In this document: positions 1 to 9,992 of the stretch, piece by piece
How positions within the stretch are numbered: position 1 is the first letter of the stretch
Layout of the letters: every line of letters starts with the position of its first letter
Assembly: GCF_946886105.1 (NCBI RefSeq)
Contig: NZ_CAMPHV010000013.1
Coordinates: 57,357 to 121,356, forward strand
Reading direction: 5' to 3'
Source of the DNA: an uncultured Pseudomonas sp.
GTDB taxonomy: Bacteria; Pseudomonadota; Gammaproteobacteria; Pseudomonadales; Pseudomonadaceae
Length of the DNA: 64,000 nt
The notes under the pieces: generated by a model
What the model was told of the DNA's origin: nothing
The model's input: only the letters and a program-made list of their open reading frames with translations
The model's database searches: none
Translations under genes and position numbers: made by a program

Positions 1-2
1 AG

Positions 3-344
3 AGCGTACCCCTCACCAGCTACGGCCACGACGCCTATGGCCAGCCTTATAGCAACACCCAATACCGCAACGTGACCCGCGGTTTCTATGTCACCGCCAG
101 CCTCAGCGGCGAGCGCGTGCATATCAGCATCAGCAGCAACCGTGACCGCTTGAGCCAGACCAACCCCGGCAGTATCGATATACAGAGCACCGACACCCGG
201 GTCAGCGGTCGGCTCGGCGAGTGGATCGAGCTTGGCGGCGTCAGTGAACAAAGCCAGGGCGACAACAGCGGTTTCATGCAGCACCGCTCGACCCAGGGTC
301 GTGAAGATACGAGCCTGCGGGTCAAGGTCGAAGTGGTCGACTGA
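3..344 (+). CDS. C-terminal part of a secretin-like envelope protein (5' end outside window)
   Basis: The frame is open from base 3 to the stop at 342-344, so about 113 C-terminal residues are visible and the true start lies upstream. The GTG at 72 is internal to this open frame. The text contains alternating beta-type segments (GFYVTASLSGERVHI, RVSGRLGEWIELGGV) followed by a polar linker and a short terminal strand (SLRVKVEVVD). This resembles the end of short secretin/TonB N-terminus-type proteins, where a LGEWIELGG stretch parallels the VLGG strand of secretins. No catalytic motif is visible. It is separated from aceA by 503 bases, so it is not obviously co-transcribed with it. The family assignment is tentative. 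Confidence 0.45.
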   Translation, partial: SVPLTSYGHDAYGQPYSNTQYRNVTRGFYVTASLSGERVHISISSNRDRLSQTNPGSIDIQSTDTRVSGRLGEWIELGGVSEQSQGDNSGFMQHRSTQGREDTSLRVKVEVVD

Positions 345-847
345 AGCGGTCCGGAGCTGACTCACCGGTCGCTAAAAAATTTATGTAGTAGTCACCTAAA
401 AAGCACTACAAAATAATTGACGAACACTTTTAGCGGAGGCATCATGGCCCCGCTCCCGCTAATCAGAGGTTCCGTTAAGGGCCTCCGAATCGCGCTCCAA
501 CTTACCGTCCGAGCCGATTTGCGTTGTAAAGCCCACAAGGCCGTTCGATGAGATTGCGACTGGAACGAAGTTGTCCTGAGGGACGGGGAAGCGTTTAGCA
601 TCAGCCAGCAGAAGTTACAGTCACCTGAGTCGTCCAACGGCATCTTGGATCCGCTGAACGCCAAACGACCCGTTCGTTTGCAGCCGCTGTAACCCGCTAA
701 CTGTTTGTCGCATCACCCTCCTCCCGGATCAATTCCGTCTTAGTCGATTTCTCGACGTTCTGCAGTGAGCCACAACAACCTCCGGCAACATGGGCTGTCA
801 GTGGGGAAGCCGGTGCTCAACCAAACACATACTTTGAAGGATTGACC
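345..847. other. Intergenic region upstream of aceA
   Basis: No convincing gene is seen in these 503 bases. There is an AT-richer stretch at about 372-425 and a short inverted repeat CAAACGA-N5-TCGTTTG at 662-680 that could be an operator. An A-rich CACAACAACC motif about 75 bases before the aceA start could be a weak Hfq/Crc target, which would fit the known catabolite control of the glyoxylate shunt in Pseudomonas, but a single motif is not proof. The aceA ribosome binding site GAAGG lies at 836-840. Confidence 0.35.
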
Positions 848-2443
848 ATGTCAGCTTATCAAAACGACATCAAGGCAGTCGCCGCTCTGAAAGAGACTTA
901 CGGCAGCAGCTGGAGCGCTATCAACCCGGAATCCGTGGCTCGTATGCGCGCGCAGAACCGTTTCAAGACCGGTCTGGAAATCGCCCAGTACACCGCCGAC
1001 ATCATGCGCAAAGACATGGCCGAGTATGATGCCGACTCCTCCGTCTACACCCAGTCCCTGGGCTGCTGGCATGGTTTCATCGGGCAGCAGAAGCTGATCT
1101 CGATCAAGAAGCACCTGAAGACCACTAACAAGCGCTACCTCTACCTGTCCGGCTGGATGGTTGCGGCCCTGCGTTCCGACTTCGGCCCGCTGCCGGACCA
1201 GTCGATGCACGAGAAGACCGCAGTCTCCGACCTGATCGAAGAGCTGTACACCTTCCTGCGCCAGGCCGACAGCCGTGAACTGGACCTGTTGTTCACCGCT
1301 CTGGACGCCGCCCGCGCCGCCGGCGACAGCGCCAAAGCCGCTGAGATCCAGAGCCAGATCGACAACCACGAAACCCACATCGTGCCGATCATCGCCGACA
1401 TCGACGCCGGTTTCGGTAACCCGGAAGCCACCTACCTGCTGGCCAAGCGCATGATCGAAGCAGGCGCTTGCTGCATCCAGATCGAAAACCAGGTTTCCGA
1501 CGAGAAGCAGTGCGGCCACCAGGACGGTAAAGTGACCGTTCCGCACGCCGACTTCCTCGCCAAGATCGCTGCCGTGCGTTACGCCTTCCTCGAGCTGGGT
1601 ATCGACAACGGTGTGATCGTTGCCCGTACCGACTCCCTGGGTGCCGGCCTGACCAAGCAGATCGCCGTGACCAACACCCCCGGTGATCTGGGCGACCAAT
1701 ACAACTCCTTCCTCGACTGCGAAGAAGTTTCCGCCGCCGACCTGGGCAATGGCGACGTCGTGATCAACCGCGGCGGCAAGCTGCTGCGTCCGAAGCGTCT
1801 GCCGTCCAACCTGTTCCAGTTCCGTGCTGGCACCGGTGAAGCGCGTTGCGTCCTGGACTGCATCACTTCGCTGCAGAACGGCGCCGACCTGCTGTGGATC
1901 GAAACCGAGAAGCCGCACGTCGGTCAGATCGCGGCCATGGTCAACGAAATCCGCAAGACCATCCCGGACGCCAAGCTGGTTTACAACAACAGCCCGTCGT
2001 TCAACTGGACCCTGAACTTCCGCCAGCAGGTGTTCGACGCCATGGTCGCCGAAGGCAAGGACGTTTCCGCCTACGACCGCGCCAAGCTGATGAGCGTCGA
2101 GTACGACGAAACCGAACTGGCCCAGGTTGCCGACGAGAAGATCCGTACCTTCCAGCGCGATGGTTCGGCTCACGCCGGTATCTTCCACCACCTGATCACC
2201 CTGCCGACCTACCACACCGCCGCGCTGTCGACCGACAACCTGGCCAAAGGGTACTTCGCAGATCAGGGCATGCTGGCTTACGTGAAAGGCGTTCAGCGCC
2301 AGGAACTGCGCCAGGGTATCGCCTGCGTCAAGCACCAGAACATGGCTGGCTCCGACATCGGCGACAACCACAAAGAGTACTTCGCTGGCGAAGCGGCTCT
2401 GAAAGCGAGCGGTAAAGACAACACCATGAACCAGTTCGGCTAA
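848..2443 (+). CDS. aceA: Isocitrate lyase, long 531-residue type
   Basis: Cleaves isocitrate to glyoxylate and succinate, the first step of the glyoxylate shunt, in the cytoplasm. The protein of 531 residues has the length of the long Pseudomonas AceA rather than the 430-residue enterobacterial type. The active-site loop reads EKQCGHQDGK with the catalytic Cys at residue 222, and the metal/substrate loop ADIDAGFGNPEATY is intact. ATG 848 is preferred over the in-frame TTG at 842 because GAAGG at 836-840 is correctly spaced for it and the family begins MSAYQ. A strong terminator follows directly, so the gene is probably monocistronic. Confidence 0.97.
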   Translation: MSAYQNDIKAVAALKETYGSSWSAINPESVARMRAQNRFKTGLEIAQYTADIMRKDMAEYDADSSVYTQSLGCWHGFIGQQKLISIKKHLKTTNKRYLYLSGWMVAALRSDFGPLPDQSMHEKTAVSDLIEELYTFLRQADSRELDLLFTALDAARAAGDSAKAAEIQSQIDNHETHIVPIIADIDAGFGNPEATYLLAKRMIEAGACCIQIENQVSDEKQCGHQDGKVTVPHADFLAKIAAVRYAFLELGIDNGVIVARTDSLGAGLTKQIAVTNTPGDLGDQYNSFLDCEEVSAADLGNGDVVINRGGKLLRPKRLPSNLFQFRAGTGEARCVLDCITSLQNGADLLWIETEKPHVGQIAAMVNEIRKTIPDAKLVYNNSPSFNWTLNFRQQVFDAMVAEGKDVSAYDRAKLMSVEYDETELAQVADEKIRTFQRDGSAHAGIFHHLITLPTYHTAALSTDNLAKGYFADQGMLAYVKGVQRQELRQGIACVKHQNMAGSDIGDNHKEYFAGEAALKASGKDNTMNQFG

Positions 2444-2497
2444 GAACAGGTTCGCTCGACCGAGGCCACGATCCCTGGTTGAGTGTGTTGGCAGAAG

Positions 2498-2527
2498 AAC
2501 CCCGGCAGAAATGCTGGGGTTTTTTTT
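2498..2527 (+). terminator. Rho-independent terminator of aceA
   Basis: Nine-base-pair stem AACCCCGGC / GCTGGGGTT (one G-T pair) with a 6-base loop, followed by a run of eight T residues, 55 bases after the aceA stop codon. Confidence 0.93.
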
Positions 2528-2650
2528 GCCTGAAAATCGCCTGCGGCTTTTGTGCGCTGTGCACGGCGCCTGTCACGGTTCTGTCGTGTTGCTTGGTTAG
2601 CGTCGGTACTCCGTCGATTGAGTCCTGTGAATAACCTGAAGGAGCCCGGT

Positions 2651-4639
2651 ATGAGCCGTAATAACGACAACGACACCGCACTATTCGGTAATGGCGATGA
2701 GTTGCCCAGCAACCACTCCGGCAACTCGCATATCGATCAGTTGATCAACCCGCTCCTGGCACGTCGTCAGGTCGTTGCCGGCGGAGCCGCACTCGGTGCC
2801 CTGACATTCTTCGGCATCGGCCTGCCAGGCATAGCCGCGGCCGACGAGCGTCACCACGACTCGGCGAGCCGGCTATTCAAACGCAATCGCCTGCCCTTCA
2901 CGCCCGTTGCAGTAACTCGCGCCGACACCGTCAGCGTACCACCGGGATTTACCGCTAAACCCTTCATCCCCTGGGGCACACCGCTCACCGGCAGCTACCC
3001 GGCATTTGCCGACGACGCCAGCAACAGCGCCCAGGATCAGGCCGAGCAGCTCGGCATGCACCACGACGGCATGCACTTCTTCCCCATCGATGCTCAATCG
3101 GGCAGAGGCAAGCGCTCCGATCACGGCCTGCTGGTGCTCAACCACGAGTACATCGATGTAGAACTGCTGCACCCCAACGGCCCGACCGCGGTCGACGGCA
3201 AGCGCACCATCGCCGACGAAGTGCGCAAAGAGATCAACGCCCACGGCGTATCGGTGGTCGAAGTCCGCCGTAACACCGCCGGCGATTGGCGGGTCGTGCG
3301 CAGCCCGCGCAACCGGCGGATCACTGCCGCCACGCCGATGATCATCGCCGGCCCGGCTCGCGGTCATGAATTGATGAAAACCCGCCACAGCAAGAGCGGC
3401 ACCTGGGCGCGCGGCACCCAGAACAACTGCGCCAATGGCCACACCCCTTGGGGCACCTACCTCACCTGCGAGGAAAACTGGGCCGGCTATTTCGCCACCC
3501 AAGATGCCGAGCCACCGCGCGAGCACAGCCGCTACGGCATTCGCAAAACCAGTCGCTACGGCTGGGAAACCCTGGCCGGCGACGAGTTTCAGCGCTTCGA
3601 TGCCAGCCGCCGCGGCGCCGATGCCAGCGAGGACTATCGCAACGAACCGAATCAGTTCGGCTGGATCGTCGAAATCGACCCTTTCGACCCGCAATCGGTG
3701 CCGGTCAAGCACACCGCCCTGGGCCGTTTCGCCCATGAGGGCCTGGTGTTCGCCCCGGTGAAACCCGGCAAGCGTCTGGTCTGCTACTCCGGCGACGACT
3801 CGCAGAACGAGTACATCTATAAGTACGTCAGCCGCGACGCCTACACACGCAGCAAAAGCCGTGGCAAAAACTATTTGCTGGATATCGGCACGCTCTACGT
3901 CGCGCGTTTCGATGCCGATGGCAGCGGTACCTGGCTGGCCCTGGATTACGCCGCCCCAGCCTTCCAAGCCGCCTGTGCGGCTGCCGGTGTGAGCTTCGCC
4001 GATCAGGGCGATGTGCTGGTCAATACCCGTCTGGCCGCCGACGTCGTCGGTGCGACCAAGATGGATCGTCCGGAATGGGGCGCGGTCAACCCCAATACCG
4101 GCGATGTGTATTTCACCCTGACCAACAACAGCGCTCGCACCACCGGCGACGCCGCCAATCCCCGCAGCCCCAACCCTTACGGCCACATCATCCGCTGGCG
4201 CGAAGCCAGCCGTGACTTCGCCGGCACCCGTTTCGCCTGGGATATCTTTCTCCTAGGCGGGCCCCAGGGCGATAGCCGCGATCCCAATGGCGAGCCATTG
4301 AACGAACAGAACATTCTGGCCAGCCCGGACGGGCTGTGGTTCGACGACGAAGGGCGGCTGTGGATTCAAACCGATATGAGCGGCAGCCAACTCAGCAACG
4401 GCCCGTTCGGCAACAACCAGATGCTCGTGGCGGACCCGCAGAGCGGCGAGGTCAAGCGCTTTCTGGTAGGCCCGGTCGGCGCCGAGGTCACCGGCATCAC
4501 CCAGACCCCGGATTTCAAGACGCTGTTCGTCAATATCCAGCACCCGGACGATGGCAGCACCTGGCCGGACGGCCCGGGCAAACGTCCCCGCTCATCGACC
4601 GTAGTCATTACCCGTGAGGATCGCAGGCGGCTTCTGTAG
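2651..4639 (+). CDS. PhoX/DUF839 family Tat-exported phosphatase-like protein
   Basis: A 662-residue protein of the PhoX (DUF839) family, calcium/iron-dependent secreted phosphatases or related beta-propeller proteins. The N-terminus carries a twin-arginine motif (RRQ at about 38-40, followed by a hydrophobic AGGAALGALTFFGIGLPGIAAA stretch), so export folded to the periplasm is expected. Family-type segments include WGTYLTCEENW, RYGWVVEIDP-like NQFGWIVEIDPF, MDRPEWGAVNP and SPDGLWFDDEGRLWIQTDMSG. The ATG at 2651 is chosen because GAAGGAG at 2637-2643 precedes it and it places the Tat signal near the N-terminus; the frame extends further upstream without a sensible start. The substrate cannot be told from sequence. 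It is flanked by terminators on both sides and is probably monocistronic. Confidence 0.88.
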   Translation: MSRNNDNDTALFGNGDELPSNHSGNSHIDQLINPLLARRQVVAGGAALGALTFFGIGLPGIAAADERHHDSASRLFKRNRLPFTPVAVTRADTVSVPPGFTAKPFIPWGTPLTGSYPAFADDASNSAQDQAEQLGMHHDGMHFFPIDAQSGRGKRSDHGLLVLNHEYIDVELLHPNGPTAVDGKRTIADEVRKEINAHGVSVVEVRRNTAGDWRVVRSPRNRRITAATPMIIAGPARGHELMKTRHSKSGTWARGTQNNCANGHTPWGTYLTCEENWAGYFATQDAEPPREHSRYGIRKTSRYGWETLAGDEFQRFDASRRGADASEDYRNEPNQFGWIVEIDPFDPQSVPVKHTALGRFAHEGLVFAPVKPGKRLVCYSGDDSQNEYIYKYVSRDAYTRSKSRGKNYLLDIGTLYVARFDADGSGTWLALDYAAPAFQAACAAAGVSFADQGDVLVNTRLAADVVGATKMDRPEWGAVNPNTGDVYFTLTNNSARTTGDAANPRSPNPYGHIIRWREASRDFAGTRFAWDIFLLGGPQGDSRDPNGEPLNEQNILASPDGLWFDDEGRLWIQTDMSGSQLSNGPFGNNQMLVADPQSGEVKRFLVGPVGAEVTGITQTPDFKTLFVNIQHPDDGSTWPDGPGKRPRSSTVVITREDRRRLL

Positions 4640-4664
4640 TTCGAGGCGCGGTTCGCAGCGGATC

Positions 4665-4690
4665 AAGCCGGCCTAGTAGGCCGGTTTTTT
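4665..4690 (+). terminator. Rho-independent terminator of the PhoX-family gene
   Basis: Perfect CCGGCC / GGCCGG stem (4668-4673 and 4679-4684), loop TAGTA, then six T residues, 26 bases after the stop codon. Confidence 0.9.
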
Positions 4691-5100
4691 CTTAGCGGAT
4701 AGACCATTATAGAAATTGTTCGAAATATTAATCTTGTCGCACCTGAAGCGCGGTCGCTTGAGCCGCAACCTCAGCCGATAGCGTCATATAGTTACAGGGA
4801 GACGACACAGCGGCCAGGCTATCGGTAGTTTTTTGCTCAAGTGGCGCGGGCTGCGGACCGAAATATTCTCCGTTCAAAAATAAATACTTCCCGCTCAAGC
4901 ACTTACAACGACCACCTAAAATCCTGCCTTTTCCAAAAAACCGGTTTCGCTTTAATTATTTAAGGCCGAAAAATTTACTATACCCCCAATACCTGCATAA
5001 TATTGCGCACCAGATTGGCGCGTTCGATACGACGGACGACGGCCAACCCATTTCATTCAAATTCAAGCGAACGCCGTTCCTTGCGCCGAGGAGTTCTGGC
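4691..5100 (+). promoter_or_regulatory. Leader region of the nuo operon with a candidate promoter
   Basis: This 410-base region has no gene and is clearly AT-richer than the surroundings between about 4860 and 5005, as expected for the promoter of the nuoA-N operon. A candidate sigma-70 promoter is TTTACT (4974-4979), a 16-base spacer and CATAAT (4996-5001), which would give a leader of about 90 bases. The overlapping TAATAT at 4998 is an alternative -10. The ribosome binding site of nuoA is the GAGGAG at about 5088. Confidence 0.45.
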
Positions 5101-5514
5101 ATGTCGGAAGCAACCATCGTTCTCTCCCACAACTGGGCGCTGGCCATTTTCCTCCTGGGCGTCGTGGGGCTCTGTGCATTTATGCTGGGCGTCTCCAGCC
5201 TGCTGGGTAGCAAGGCCTGGGGGCGGAGCAAGAACGAGCCCTTCGAATCCGGCATGCTGCCAACCGGCAGCGCGCGCCTGCGTCTCTCAGCAAAATTCTA
5301 TCTGGTCGCTATGCTCTTCGTAATCTTCGACGTCGAAGCCCTCTTTCTCTTTGCTTGGGCCGTATCCGTCCGCGAAAGCGGTTGGGCCGGGTTCATCGAA
5401 GCTACCGTTTTTATAGCAATTCTGTTGGCAGGTCTTGTCTACCTTTGGCGTATCGGGGCGCTCGATTGGGCTCCCGAAGGTCGCCGCAAGCGGCAGGCGA
5501 AGCTAAAACTATGA
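5101..5514 (+). CDS. nuoA: NADH-quinone oxidoreductase subunit A
   Basis: Small membrane subunit of respiratory complex I (137 residues), part of the arm that connects the quinone site to the antiporter module. Three hydrophobic segments are visible (about residues 12-34, 65-88 and 97-118). The conserved loop KNEPFESGM and the FDVEALFLF segment typical of NuoA are intact. ATG 5101 is preceded by GAGGAG. It opens the 13-gene operon and nuoB follows after 10 bases. Confidence 0.97.
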   Translation: MSEATIVLSHNWALAIFLLGVVGLCAFMLGVSSLLGSKAWGRSKNEPFESGMLPTGSARLRLSAKFYLVAMLFVIFDVEALFLFAWAVSVRESGWAGFIEATVFIAILLAGLVYLWRIGALDWAPEGRRKRQAKLKL

Positions 5515-5524
5515 GGCTTTGGCG

Positions 5525-6202
5525 ATGCAATACAAACTTACTCGGGTCAACCCGGATGCTCCGAATGAGGAGTATCCGATTGGCCAGCGGGAGACTGTTT
5601 CCGACCCGCTGCTAGACGATCAAGTCCACAAGAATATCTATATGGGCAAACTGGAAGACGTGCTCAGCGGCGCGGTCAACTGGGGCCGAAAGAATTCCTT
5701 GTGGCCGTATAACTTCGGTCTTTCCTGCTGCTATGTGGAAATGACCACCGCCTTCACCGCGCCCCATGACATCGCCCGCTTCGGTGCGGAAGTCATTCGG
5801 GCGTCCCCCCGCCAGGCAGACTTCATGGTCATTGCCGGCACCTGCTTCATCAAAATGGCGCCGATCATTCAGCGCCTCTACGAGCAGATGCTGGAACCCA
5901 AATGGGTTATTTCCATGGGCGCCTGTGCCAATTCCGGCGGCATGTACGATATTTACTCGGTCGTTCAGGGAGTGGACAAGTTCCTTCCCGTGGACGTTTA
6001 CATACCGGGCTGCCCGCCCCGTCCCGAAGCGTTTCTGCAAGGTTTGATGTTGCTGCAGGAATCCATCGGCAAGGAGCGTCGCCCGCTGTCCTGGGTCGTT
6101 GGCGACCAAGGCGTCTACCGCGCCGATATGCCTTCGCAAAAGGAACAGCGACGTGAACAGCGTATTGCTGTCACCAACCTGCGCAGCCCAGACGACGTCT
6201 GA
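5525..6202 (+). CDS. nuoB: NADH-quinone oxidoreductase subunit B (N2 cluster)
   Basis: Peripheral complex I subunit of 225 residues that binds the terminal [4Fe-4S] cluster N2 next to the quinone site. All four ligands are visible: Cys68 and Cys69 (LSCCYVEM), Cys134 (GACANSGG) and Cys163 (PGCPPRP). ATG 5525 (MQYKLTR) is preferred over the in-frame TTG at 5519 because the family starts MQYKLT. The C-terminal [17 protein letters not shown] matches the Pseudomonas version. Confidence 0.97.
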   Translation: MQYKLTRVNPDAPNEEYPIGQRETVSDPLLDDQVHKNIYMGKLEDVLSGAVNWGRKNSLWPYNFGLSCCYVEMTTAFTAPHDIARFGAEVIRASPRQADFMVIAGTCFIKMAPIIQRLYEQMLEPKWVISMGACANSGGMYDIYSVVQGVDKFLPVDVYIPGCPPRPEAFLQGLMLLQESIGKERRPLSWVVGDQGVYRADMPSQKEQRREQRIAVTNLRSPDDV

Positions 6203-6263
6203 GTCACCCCTTCCACAAGAAGGCTCGATTCATTCTCTACGTTGACCGATAGCGACCGAGACC

Positions 6264-8045
6264 ATGACTGCAGACACTGCTCTGTTTATTCCGCCGTACA
6301 AGGCTGACGACCAAGACGTGGTCGTTGAGCTCAATTCCCGCTTTGGCGCCGACAGCTTTACCGCACAAGCCACCCGCACCGGCATGCCGGTGATCTGGGT
6401 GGCCCGGGACAAGCTGATAGAAGTGCTCAGCTTCCTGCGCAACCTGCCGCGTCCCTTCGTCATGCTGTACGACCTGCACGGCGTCGACGAGCGCTTGCGC
6501 ACGCAACGCCGCGGCCTGCCGGACGCCGAGTTCACAGTGTTCTATCACCTGATGTCGATCGAGCGTAACAGCGACGTGATGATCAAGGTCGCCCTCCAGG
6601 AGCGCGACCTCACTCTACCGACCGTCACCGGTATCTGGCCGAACGCCAACTGGTACGAACGCGAAGTCTGGGACCTCTACGGCATTCAGTTCGCCGGCCA
6701 CCCGCACCTGACCCGCATCATGATGCCGCCTACCTGGGAAGGTCACCCGCTGCGCAAGGATTATCCGGCCCGGGCCACCGAATTCGATCCGTTCAGCCTG
6801 ACCCTGGCCAAGCAGCAGCTCGAAGAAGAAGCCGCGCGCTTCAAGCCGGAAGACTGGGGCATGAAACGTGGCGGCGAGCACGAGGACTACATGTTCCTCA
6901 ACCTCGGCCCCAACCACCCGTCCGCCCATGGCGCGTTTCGCATCATTCTGCAACTGGACGGTGAAGAGATCGTCGATTGCGTACCGGAAGTCGGCTACCA
7001 CCACCGCGGCGCCGAGAAAATGGCCGAGCGCCAGTCGTGGCACAGCTTCATCCCCTATACCGACCGTATCGACTACCTCGGCGGGGTGATGAACAACCTG
7101 CCCTACGTGCTGGCCGTGGAAAAACTCGCGGGTATCACCGTACCGCAGCGGGTCGACGTTATCCGTATCATGATGGCCGAATTCTTCCGCATCACCAGCC
7201 ACCTGTTGTTCCTCGGCACCTATATCCAGGACGTCGGCGCGATGACCCCGGTGTTCTTCACCTTCACCGACCGCCAACGCGCGTACAAGGTGATCGAGGC
7301 CATCACCGGCTTCCGCCTGCACCCGGCCTGGTACCGCATCGGCGGGGTCGCCCACGACCTTCCGCGTGGCTGGGAAGGTCTGGTCAAGGAATTCGTCGAC
7401 TGGCTGCCCAAGCGTCTCGACGAGTACCAGAAAGCCGCGCTGAAAAACAGCATTCTCAAAGGCCGGACCATCGGCGTTGCGCAGTACAACACCAAGGAAG
7501 CCCTCGAATGGGGTGTGACCGGTGCGGGCCTGCGCTCCACCGGCCTCGATTTCGACCTGCGCAAGGCGCGCCCTTACTCCGGCTACGAGAACTTTGAGTT
7601 CGAAGTGCCGCTGGCCCATAACGGCGACGCCTATGACCGCTGCATAGTCCGCGTCGAAGAAATGCGCCAGAGCATCAAGATCATCGATCAGTGCCTGCGC
7701 AATATGCCGGCAGGTCCGTACAAGGCGGACCACCCGCTGACCACGCCGCCGCCGAAAGAGCGCACGCTGCAACATATCGAAACCCTGATCACCCACTTCC
7801 TGCAGGTTTCCTGGGGGCCGGTGATGCCGGCCAACGAAAGCCTGCAGATGATCGAAGCGACCAAGGGCATCAACAGCTATTACCTGACGAGCGACGGCAG
7901 CACCATGAGCTACCGTACCCGTATCCGTACGCCGAGTTTCCCGCACCTGCAGCAGATCCCCTCGGTGATCCGCGGCAGCATGGTCGCCGACCTGATTGCG
8001 TACCTGGGCAGTATCGATTTCGTTATGGCCGACGTGGACCGCTGA
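6264..8045 (+). CDS. nuoC: NADH-quinone oxidoreductase subunit C/D fusion
   Basis: A 593-residue fusion of the 30-kDa (NuoC, about residues 1-190) and 49-kDa (NuoD, about 205-593) subunits, the arrangement found in Pseudomonas and enterobacteria. NuoD contributes most of the quinone pocket; HPSAHG and RGAEK motifs and the C-terminal [14 protein letters not shown] and DFVMADVDR are intact. It lies 61 bases after nuoB and one base before nuoE. No strong Shine-Dalgarno is evident at ATG 6264. Confidence 0.97.
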   Translation: MTADTALFIPPYKADDQDVVVELNSRFGADSFTAQATRTGMPVIWVARDKLIEVLSFLRNLPRPFVMLYDLHGVDERLRTQRRGLPDAEFTVFYHLMSIERNSDVMIKVALQERDLTLPTVTGIWPNANWYEREVWDLYGIQFAGHPHLTRIMMPPTWEGHPLRKDYPARATEFDPFSLTLAKQQLEEEAARFKPEDWGMKRGGEHEDYMFLNLGPNHPSAHGAFRIILQLDGEEIVDCVPEVGYHHRGAEKMAERQSWHSFIPYTDRIDYLGGVMNNLPYVLAVEKLAGITVPQRVDVIRIMMAEFFRITSHLLFLGTYIQDVGAMTPVFFTFTDRQRAYKVIEAITGFRLHPAWYRIGGVAHDLPRGWEGLVKEFVDWLPKRLDEYQKAALKNSILKGRTIGVAQYNTKEALEWGVTGAGLRSTGLDFDLRKARPYSGYENFEFEVPLAHNGDAYDRCIVRVEEMRQSIKIIDQCLRNMPAGPYKADHPLTTPPPKERTLQHIETLITHFLQVSWGPVMPANESLQMIEATKGINSYYLTSDGSTMSYRTRIRTPSFPHLQQIPSVIRGSMVADLIAYLGSIDFVMADVDR

Positions 8046-8046
8046 T

Positions 8047-8541
8047 ATGAAAACGCTTATTCAGACCGACCGTTTCGTCCTGAGCGACGCCGAGCGCTCG
8101 GCCATCGAACATGAAATGCACCACTATGAAGACCCTCGCGCGGCGAGCATCGAAGCCCTGAAGATCGTGCAGAAAGCGCGCGGCTGGGTGCCGGATGGCG
8201 CCGCCGATGCGATAGGCGCGGTTATCGGCATCCCCGCCAGCGACGTAGAAGGAGTCGCCACCTTCTATAGTCAGATCTTCCGCCAGCCGGTGGGCCGCCA
8301 CATCATTCGCGTCTGCGACAGCATGACCTGCTTTATCGGTGGCCATGAGTCGGTGGTCGCATCCATCCAGCAGCAGTTGGGCATCGGCCTCGGCCAAACC
8401 AGCACGGACGGACGCTTCACCCTGCTGCCGGTCTGCTGCCTGGGTAACTGCGACAAAGCGCCCGCGGTGATGATCGACGACGACACCTTCGGCGATGTGC
8501 AACCTGACAACGTCGCCCAACTGCTGGAGGCCTATTCATGA
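8047..8541 (+). CDS. nuoE: NADH-quinone oxidoreductase subunit E (N1a cluster)
   Basis: A 164-residue subunit of the NADH dehydrogenase module holding the [2Fe-2S] cluster N1a. Ligands are Cys90 and Cys95 (CDSMTC) and Cys131 and Cys135 (CLGNC), spaced as in E. coli NuoE. The start ATG 8047 follows the nuoCD stop by one base, indicating coupled translation. The end overlaps nuoF by 4 bases (ATGA). Confidence 0.97.
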   Translation: MKTLIQTDRFVLSDAERSAIEHEMHHYEDPRAASIEALKIVQKARGWVPDGAADAIGAVIGIPASDVEGVATFYSQIFRQPVGRHIIRVCDSMTCFIGGHESVVASIQQQLGIGLGQTSTDGRFTLLPVCCLGNCDKAPAVMIDDDTFGDVQPDNVAQLLEAYS

Positions 8542-9899
8542 GGAGTTCGACCGTCGCCCTGACCTCCATAGGCCCGGCCAACCGCATCGCCCGCAGTGAG
8601 GAAACCCATCCGCTGACTTGGCGTTTGCGCGACGACGCGCAACCGGTATGGCTCGACGAATACCAGCGCAAGAATGGCTATGCCGCCGCGCGCAAGGCCC
8701 TGGGCGAAATGACCCAGGCCGATATCGTACAAACCGTCAAGGACTCCGGCCTCAAAGGCCGAGGCGGCGCCGGCTTTCCCACCGGGGTGAAGTGGGGCCT
8801 GATGCCCACCGACGAGACCATGAACATCCGTTACCTGCTGTGCAACGCGGATGAAATGGAGCCCAATACCTGGAAAGACCGCATGCTGATGGAGCAGCTA
8901 CCGCACCTGCTGATCGAAGGCATGTTGATCAGCGCGCGGGCGCTCAAGGCCTACCGTGGCTACATCTTTCTGCGGGGCGAGTACGTCGACGCGGCGCGCA
9001 TCCTCAATCGCGCGGTCGAAGAAGCCAAGGCCGCCGGCCTGCTCGGCAAGAACATCCTCGGCAGCGGTTTCGACTTCGAACTTTTCGTCCACACCGGCGC
9101 CGGCCGTTATATCTGCGGCGAAGAAACCGCGCTGATCAACTCCCTGGAAGGTCGCCGCGCCAACCCGCGCGCCAAGCCGCCCTTCCCTGCTGCGGTCGGC
9201 GTCTGGGGCAAACCGACCTGCGTCAACAACGTCGAGACCCTGTGCAACGTGCCGGCTATCGTCGGCCAAGGCAACGACTGGTACAAATCCCTGGCCCAGC
9301 CCGGCAGCGAAGACCACGGCACCAAGCTGATGGGCTTCTCCGGCAAGGTGAAAAACCCCGGTCTGTGGGAACTGCCGTTCGGCATCAGCGCCCGCGAGCT
9401 GTTCGAAGATTATGCAGGAGGCATGCGCGACGGCTTCACCCTCAAGTGCTGGCAACCTGGCGGCGCCGGCACCGGCTTCCTGCTGCCCGAACACCTCGAC
9501 GCGCAGATGTATGCCGCCGGCATCGCCAAGGTCGGCACACGCATGGGCACCGGGCTGGCCATGGCAGTGGACGACTCGGTGAGCATGGTCTCGCTGCTGC
9601 GCAACATGGAAGAGTTCTTCGCCCGTGAATCCTGCGGCTGGTGCACGCCTTGTCGCGACGGTTTGCCCTGGAGCGTGAAGATCCTCCGCGCCCTCGAGCG
9701 TGGCCAAGGTACCCGTGAAGACATCGAGACCCTGCTCGACCTGGTCAATTTCCTCGGCCCCGGGAAAACCTTCTGCGCCCATGCACCGGGTGCGGTCGAG
9801 CCGTTGGGCAGTGCCATCAAATATTTCCGCGAAGAATTCGAGGCAGGCGTCGCCAAGCAGACGCCACCTGTGACGACGGGCCAATTCGTGCCCGCGTAA
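8538..9899 (+). CDS. nuoF: NADH-quinone oxidoreductase subunit F (NADH/FMN site)
   Basis: A 453-residue flavoprotein subunit that oxidises NADH via FMN and passes electrons to cluster N3. The glycine-rich [10 protein letters not shown] nucleotide loop, the FMN segment [13 protein letters not shown] and the N3 ligand motif [12 protein letters not shown] with the distal KTFCAHAPG cysteine are visible. The start overlaps nuoE by ATGA. A 93-base gap separates it from nuoG. Confidence 0.97.
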   Translation: MRSSTVALTSIGPANRIARSEETHPLTWRLRDDAQPVWLDEYQRKNGYAAARKALGEMTQADIVQTVKDSGLKGRGGAGFPTGVKWGLMPTDETMNIRYLLCNADEMEPNTWKDRMLMEQLPHLLIEGMLISARALKAYRGYIFLRGEYVDAARILNRAVEEAKAAGLLGKNILGSGFDFELFVHTGAGRYICGEETALINSLEGRRANPRAKPPFPAAVGVWGKPTCVNNVETLCNVPAIVGQGNDWYKSLAQPGSEDHGTKLMGFSGKVKNPGLWELPFGISARELFEDYAGGMRDGFTLKCWQPGGAGTGFLLPEHLDAQMYAAGIAKVGTRMGTGLAMAVDDSVSMVSLLRNMEEFFARESCGWCTPCRDGLPWSVKILRALERGQGTREDIETLLDLVNFLGPGKTFCAHAPGAVEPLGSAIKYFREEFEAGVAKQTPPVTTGQFVPA

Positions 9900-9992
9900 A
9901 AATCAGCACCACGGCGGCCACTCACCTGGCCCCGCGGCACAACCGTTTTCCATTAGCCAAGCCTGCTTCGGCGGGTAAGAAGACACTCAACC

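Noticed and set aside
392..664. 90-codon minus-strand frame in the gap before aceA
   Set aside because: No ribosome binding site, no family resemblance and irregular composition; treated as chance.
851..2371. 506-codon open frame on the minus strand across aceA
   Set aside because: It mirrors the aceA reading frame in GC-rich DNA; its composition (long Val/Gly/Asp/Gln stretches) is that of an antisense shadow and aceA is certain. Similar long mirror frames occur opposite nuoCD, metH and the dikinase gene.
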